The notes under the pieces are model-generated. The model did not search any database and was not told the DNA's origin. It was given only the letters and a program-made list of their open reading frames with translations. This document shows, in pieces, positions 58,397 through 64,000 of a DNA stretch of 64,000 bases. The position numbers and the translations under genes are program-made. Source of the DNA: Hermodice carunculata (lineage: Eukaryota > Annelida > Polychaeta > Eunicida > Amphinomidae); NCBI GenBank assembly GCA_964020975.1, contig OZ026624.1:66271008-66335007 (forward strand). The letters are read 5' to 3'. The number at the start of each line of letters is the position of its first letter. Position 1 is the stretch's first letter.

Positions 58397-58749
58397 ATCT
58401 AATATGAACTATATGCCCCAATCTAAATCATCGTACAAAGTCAATGCCAGTGCCAATTTAGTTTTCATCATTTCCAGTGTATTCACAGAAAAAAATAAAC
58501 TTTTTTGTTACTGATTTGTGTTTAATATGATGCTATATCATCTGTTCCATATCTCATTTATGATATGAAAGGGACTTGTGTAACATGTGATCAATATTCA
58601 ATATTGATTTTATTTCATCTAGCTATTTTCTGAGTTTGAAACCACAAATCACCCTGTATTGCATATGCAGCACCCAAAATAGGTTTTAAGGGAATCATGC
58701 ATCCCAGGAGATCCATGCCATCATGCAGGTTCTATATAAGTAAGGTGCA
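58397..58749. other. unassigned sequence
   Basis: Nothing recognised. Confidence 0.5.
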
Positions 58750-59560
58750 GATTTTATTTTGCCTTGCACTATGGACAATGTTTATCACCAATGCAATGCC
58801 AGAACTGGTCCCCCCACACTAAATTAGTACAAATTGTTGAATACTACATGTTTCTAGCTTATACATGTCTGAAGTAGTCTAATCTGAAAAGGTAAATTAA
58901 CACTAGAAGCTGGCTACTTTTTCAAATATCGTAAAAGAAATAAAGTATATCATGATTAGTGGTGTATGATACCTGAAGAGAAGAAAATGTACAAAGGCCA
59001 TCTTGTTTTTTAAAGGGTCAAAATGGCTGCCAATTGTCAAATTAACCCTTAAAATGGATTCCCGACCTTCAAATTAGCCAATTGCAACTGTTCACATATT
59101 CCCTTCTGTACCAAGGTTAAGAACTCATGTACAGCTTTCTTTCAAGTGCTAATTAGCATAATGTTTGCTAATAACAGACTTGCAATCACTATTAATTATA
59201 TTTTATTACTGATGCAATGCCACAGCTGAGTCCTCCATCACCCCCAAATATTAGGCATTCTTGTGTAATAAACGTTTATAGCTCATACATGTCTAAAGTG
59301 GTGCACTGTGCCTGAAAAATGAAAATATTCAGCGGCCATCTTGATTTTGAATGTCAAAATGGCTACCAATTGTCACAATAACCCGAGAAAAGGATTCCAG
59401 ACCCTCAAATAAGCCGCTTGTGGACTAGTCACACATGTCCTTCTGTTGGTCTATTGTTAACAAGTTATGTACCTCTGTCTTTGTGGTGCTAATAAGCATA
59501 ATTTATGTTAATTGGATGACTCTGAGCATAAAAGCAAGGTGTCATCTTGGATTTTGTTTT
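58750..59560. repeat. direct tandem repeat, ~420-bp period, two diverged copies
   Basis: ATGCAATGCCA recurs at 58791 and 59212. The following blocks recur in the same order: CATACATGTCT-like, GGCCATCTTG, TCAAAATGGCTRCCAATTGTC, TCAAATWAGCC and GTGCTAATWAGCATAAT. Divergence is roughly a quarter of positions by eye. No coding capacity. Confidence 0.8.
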
Positions 59561-59979
59561 TTATTTTGCCCAAAGGAACACCTGTTCCAAATGGGACCTT
59601 TGCACTATAAAATGCAGAATATACTCTGTCCCAAATGGAAACTTTGCACTATAAAGTGCAGAGTATACTCTCTTAGAAGGTCTCCTAGAAGTTCTTTACT
59701 ATGGCTGTCTGTGAACACAGACATATTGTTTTGGCCAATATTCTTTTATATTTCTTTTTTGTGAGCTTTCTTCCTTCTTTTTGTGTCAACTCAAACTAAA
59801 AAATCCATTCAAGCCAGATACTTGGCATGTATATGGTGAAGCTTCGCATGAACTCAGAATAGTCAACTGGTTGAAAATTTTGCACATTAGGCCTATTTGA
59901 AAATGTCAATTCCATTTGGCTTTTAAGGTCTTCAACAAAGAGGCCCAAATGTTGAATGAGGCACATGCACATGGTATAT
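59561..59979. other. unassigned sequence
   Basis: Includes a short duplicated block (CACTATAAARTGCAGARTATACTCT at about 59603 and 59649). No gene. Confidence 0.45.
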
Positions 59980-60164
59980 GTGCAAGGCAGAGTAAAAAGA
60001 ATTCAACACAAGTAAGCTATCCTCTGTTGTGAAGGTCAGCACAGTTCAGCTAGTTTCCGTCCCAGTGAGGAGCCGGCCACAGGGGTGATAAAATGCAGCC
60101 ACCACCTGTTGTGACGCAGCACAGCTGAGGCAGTTTTAGACCTGTTGAGGGCCTGGCCACCCCT

Positions 60165-60220
60165 TGGTGGTGGTGGTGGTGGTGGTGGTGGTGTGTGTGG
60201 GGTGGGGTGGGGGGGGGTGC
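60165..60220. repeat. (GGT)n and G-rich run in the left arm
   Basis: About nine GGT units, then GTGTGGGGTGGGG-type sequence. Its counterpart in the right arm is the C-run at 61464-61481. Confidence 0.95.
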
Positions 60221-60386
60221 TAATTAGTTCATTGCAGTCAGCTAGCTGTCAGGTCTTGTAAGGATGTTTATATTAACTTCAAAGTATAATGGGATAAATA
60301 ATAGCCATATAGCTGTCACAGTTCTGGCACACATTTTGCTGATGGGCTCTATAGAAATAGAGTCCCATTGGTAACTTTGAATGGTA

Positions 60387-60506
60387 ACATACATACATAC
60401 ATACATACATACATACATACATACATACACACATGTATACATACATACATACATACACACATACATACATACACACATACATACATACACACATACATGC
60501 ATACAT
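60387..60506. repeat. (CATA)n microsatellite
   Basis: About 28 CATA/CACA units, at the inner edge of the left arm. Confidence 0.97.
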
Positions 60507-61081
60507 CTGGAAAAAGGTTCAATCTGGCCCACACAACTGTTACACCCTTTATGCTTACGTGCCAAAATTCCATAATTTGTTTCAACATTGCAGGCTCGTC
60601 CTTACTCCTACATAGGACGCACATGTCATTAGTTGCTATTTCATATTTTCTACATGACCAGATCGATACAAGATCTTTTTGTGAAATGTAGATGTGATGT
60701 GGTGGCGGTAGGTCACTTTTCTTTTGGTGTGTACATCCAAAGACCAGCCCCAAGAACGTCCGCAATTTTCCCCCCTTTCATGATCAGACACAATATGGAA
60801 CACAGTACTTGGTCCTTGACCATCTGTGCTACTTACGCGGTCTCATTCAGCAAACATAATGACAATTTAATATTGAATGAACATACTGAAGATCATAATT
60901 CAACTTAACGCTAGCAGTCTGGCACAACACGTGAACATTCGGAGTTTGAAAGTAAGAACTTACTTAATTGAGAGTATGTTAAACTCTATATTAATACATA
61001 AAGATGTGATGAAATTGAGTAACCCTCCCTCTAACCTTTTCATTTGGTTATACGTATGTTTGTAATTATGTATATTTGTAT

Positions 61082-61136
61082 TATGTATGTATGTATGTAT
61101 GTATGTATGTATGTATGTATGTATGTATGTATGTAT
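61082..61136. repeat. (GTAT)n microsatellite
   Basis: About 14 GTAT units, the inverse of the left-arm tract. Immediately beyond is a small inverted repeat ACCGTATTAT / ATAATACGGT (61154-61189). Confidence 0.97.
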
Positions 61137-61463
61137 ATAAGTATGTGTGTGTACCGTATTATCCCTTTTAAGCACCTATAATACGGTATACATGTATGTG
61201 ATGTATGTATGCATAATATGCACATCTATGTGTACTCTGTACATCTATATATACATGTATGTATCTATGGGTAATGGCACTTATGTTTGAATATGCATTA
61301 GAAGTCCCTTTCGAGAGCCCAGCAGCACAATAATTATGTGCTAGTGCTGTAACAGTTATGTTGCTCTTGCTTATCCTTATATCATGACAATATTTTGAAG
61401 TTAAAAATAAGCAACCCAATTAAGCTTGCTGGACCTGAAAGCTAGCTGTCCGCACCAAACTAA

Positions 61464-61481
61464 CCCCCCCCCCCCCCCCCC
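61464..61481. repeat. C-run in the right arm
   Basis: Eighteen consecutive C residues. Confidence 0.97.
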
Positions 61482-61694
61482 GCCAAGGGTAGCACACATT
61501 TTGTCTCCTGTTTGTCCAGCTCCTCAACAGGTCTGAAACTGGCTGAAATGTGCTGACTGTCACAGCAGGTGATAGCTGCATTTTTTCACCTCTGCGGCCA
61601 GCTCCTCACTGGGGTTGAAACTAGCTGAACTGTGCTGACCTTTACAACAGATGATAGCTTACTTGTGCTGAATTCTTTTTGCTGTGCCTGGCAC

Positions 61695-63122
61695 TAATCC
61701 CACAGCCGGACCATGGCTGACTTTTGTAAAAAAACAAAAACAAACTGCTGACTGGTTCCAGTCAGACCCATTCATCTTGAAGTCAGCAACAAAGGTAAGA
61801 TTCAGCAGTTCTGTACCCCCTGGTGACAGATCACGGGACCTCCGGGTAGAAGTCAGCAAATAGTACCAGCAAAGCACGGGAGTGTTCCAAATCGCATCGA
61901 CTGTTTTGACAACCCTCTGGGTTTATAATCGCAGAGATAAAATATAAACTAGAAAAGACAATTTGCTGGACAGCAAATCCGTGCGCCTTGAATATATGGA
62001 TATTTCCCTTTGTACCTGTATTACAAATGCAATTTTGATAAAGAAACGGGAGGCAAACTAAGCACAAGATAAAATGGCATTGGGGGATGCAGTGGAAAAG
62101 GTTATGTTGTCTGGCGTATTTGCGAATGGGATACCAACCAAATATATTTCTAGACCATATAGAAAATCAAATTGGCCATCAACATGCAATTAAAAAGACC
62201 ATGCAGTTGAAGGTGAGACGAAGATGTAAACAATTCAATAAACATGTTTAATTGACCATATTACATATTATATGAGTTATGACAACTGTAGTAATCACAA
62301 ATTCATGATTTAACATTTTGATGTCCATAATTTGCATAATTTCAAATGCACTCAACCGTCTTTGTAAATGACACGACTTCATATATGTATGGATCTATAA
62401 TCATACCAAGCTTGAAGTTTCTAAATGTAATCTGGTCAATCTGGTTAAGGAAAATTTTATTTTGATAACACATGTTCTTTACTCAAATTCTAATTACTTT
62501 CATTCTATTCTGACGTGCCTAAGTACATATTAACTCGATGTCAAAAATTACTCAAATTTGACAGTATTCACTCAAATGTCACAAGCGTAAACATTATTTT
62601 TAAACATTAACTAATGGTTGGCAGCGAAATAGAGCTTTATTGTTTGGAGACTTTCAAAGTGAGGAGTAGGTGTCATCACTGGGTTTCTTTTACATTTCTG
62701 GTGCACGATGTCCATTGTTGCAGGACTTGTTAAGATTCCCTTCGGTTTGTACAAGTGGTCTAGCTGTAACTGTTTTTTTATAATCACTGGGACACAATAT
62801 AATGCCCCCAGTTTGTTTCTACTTCAGTTTTACACTGGCAGGTGGTTAAACTAAGGTAAGCTATCAACAAAAAAGGGTGCATACTGGTTCATGGATAAGC
62901 CAAATTATTCTTATCTGGACTTGCACTATACAAATTTAGTAATTGTCTTTGATTTGACAGGTATTTCATATTCATATTGAAGCTCTGCAATTATAAACAA
63001 AGCTTCCCTTGTTTAGCTTTTGCATTGACACGTTCATATAGTTTTTTATTATTATGTGGGTTGTCTTTGCTTAATATTTAGCTAGACAAGGAGCCGCTAC
63101 TCGGAGAAACATGTACAGGTAC
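61695..63122. other. unassigned sequence, no gene seen
   Basis: Frames under 80 codons. Nothing recognised. Confidence 0.5.
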
Positions 63123-63298
63123 AGGCCGAAACATGTTCTGACTAGTAACCCGGTGAAGGCCTTTTAATTTATTTGGGATTATATACCCTGTGTCAAAATT
63201 CTACAGACGAATATGACAATAGTACTTCCATATGTATAAGTTAGACAGTAACAGGTTAACTTATGGAGTGTATAGACTACGGAATATGGTAATGACTA
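63123..63298 (-). repeat. dispersed repeat, copy 2 (partner 20580-20776)
   Basis: The reverse complement shows the same block order as the partner, from CGAAACATGT at 63126 to TAGTCATT at 63290-63297. The copies are about 42 kb apart in opposite orientation. Confidence 0.75.
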
Positions 63299-64000
63299 CC
63301 AGAAAGTGGCTCTCGATGAAAGGACACAAATGCAATTGTGTCTGAGAAAATTTTCGGACAAAAGTTCTGCTAAAGAAAAAGGAAGAAAAGGGAAGAAAGA
63401 AAAACAAAAAAGAAAAAAAGAAACCCAACAGAAACAGACTGTGTGTTGGCATGCAGACATAATAAATTATGTGTGGATTTTTGTCATCTGGGTGATTTGT
63501 TCAAGCCTGCTGTGGGAGACTTTAATAATTTGTTGTTTTTTAACCAGTGACAAGAGACCTATTTTTCACAGGTTTTGTGGTGATTATTTCAGTAACTGCC
63601 TATGAAGACCGCATAATTGTGAGGTCCACTGCGCCAAATGTTTCATTGAATATGAATGACAAACCTCCTGCTGGATGTGATAATTTTTTGCTTGTCCTAG
63701 GGCTGGTCATTCAAAGTAGGAACTACTGTGCATTGATATACATTTGTACTTGCTGTATTTGTCCTCCCCTTCAGCCCACAGAAAGTGACCGTACAGCAGG
63801 TGGCCTCTCACTGCAGATAAATTCACAAAGAACCCAACTCCTGTCTCTTCAGCAAATGTCACCACAACAAGCAGTGTGGTTGTTCACGGTAGTGACCACA
63901 CGCACCAGATGTACCAGTGTATTTGTTAGGGTGTTGCATCTTATAATTATGATCACACTGCAAGAGTTGATAAATTTGGGTCAATTACACTAATTGACAG
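63299..64000. other. unassigned sequence with an unknown 148-codon frame
   Basis: The plus frame at 63547-63993 is open (contains SVTAYEDRIIVRSTAPNVSL) but has no recognised domain, and the window ends just after its stop. An AAG-rich stretch occupies 63365-63430. It may be an exon or chance. Confidence 0.25.

Larger units (their letters stand above)
59980..61694. mobile_element. 1.7-kb long inverted repeat (foldback-like element)
   Basis: The left arm (59980 to about 60400) is matched in inverse by the right arm (about 61275-61694). Terminal GTGCAAGGCAGAG / CTGTGCCTGGCAC blocks are followed by AAAAAGAATTCARCACAAGT, GCTATC, GTCAGCACAG, ACTAGCTGAA, a G- or C-rich run, CAGCTAGCT, TTAACTTCAAA and GGGCTCT. 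Within each arm a ~80-bp subunit (cagctcctca...gctgaa.tgtgctgac) occurs twice. Both arms grade inward into CATA-type microsatellites in inverse orientation (60387-60506 and 61082-61136). The centre (60510-61075) holds no recognisable gene. The structure resembles a foldback or large MITE; superfamily unknown. Confidence 0.75.

Noticed and set aside
60242-60765. Overlapping Cys/Met/Tyr-rich frames on both strands
   Set aside because: Translations of the (CATA)n repeat inside the long inverted repeat.

Overview
This is an AT-rich eukaryotic (animal) genomic window with no host gene that I can name with confidence. The signs are: long simple-sequence tracts ((AT)n, (AAT)n, (GA)n, (TTTC)n, (TCA)n, (CATA)n), tRNA-derived SINEs, several decayed APE-type LINEs, Tc1/mariner and pogo-like transposase relics, many hairpin (MITE-like) repeats, and almost no long open frames outside transposons. 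Two LINEs carry HPNPG-type 2A-like motifs next to their endonuclease, a combination known from LINEs of sea urchins, amphioxus, molluscs and other marine invertebrates. I therefore guess a marine invertebrate, but the phylum cannot be fixed from this sequence.

Layout. 0-10 kb: (AT)n; a 20-bp palindromic tandem array (2.9-3.3 kb); tandem tRNA-derived SINEs split by a 1.8-kb TTAA-flanked element with terminal inverted repeats (3.79-5.62 kb); a small MITE (6.7-6.9 kb); a Tc1-like transposase fossil (7.3-7.6 kb, minus); LINE reverse-transcriptase scraps (8.7-9.6 kb, plus). 10-20 kb: mostly unassigned sequence with minisatellites, microsatellites and a LINE 3' end on the minus strand (14.2-15.1 kb). 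20-23 kb: a pogo-like transposase relic split by about 0.9 kb of hairpin repeats and a SINE. 23-29.6 kb: microsatellites and unassigned sequence. 29.6-33.1 kb: two minus-strand LINE pieces, one with ORF1 (SGNH-esterase-like end plus zinc knuckle) and endonuclease, the other with the RT C-terminus, 3' UTR and a short tandem tail. 33.5-35.5 kb: a roughly 140-bp tandem repeat and a foldback-like element whose arms are built of roughly 21-bp repeats. 36.4-37.1 kb: another LINE RT relic. 38.6-47.6 kb: two near full-length but decayed LINEs head to tail. 48-64 kb: microsatellites, tandem and dispersed duplications, a Cys-rich CXC-like open frame (57.8-58.0 kb) and a 1.7-kb long inverted repeat (60.0-61.7 kb).

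There is no operon or pathway here. The window is best read as layered transposable-element debris. The parts most worth following up are the TTAA-flanked element, the two foldback-type inverted repeats, the hydrophobic leader placed ahead of the 2A-like motif in the LINE at 39 kb, and two short cysteine-rich open frames that could be real exons. No LTR retrovirus-like or Polinton-like element was recognised.
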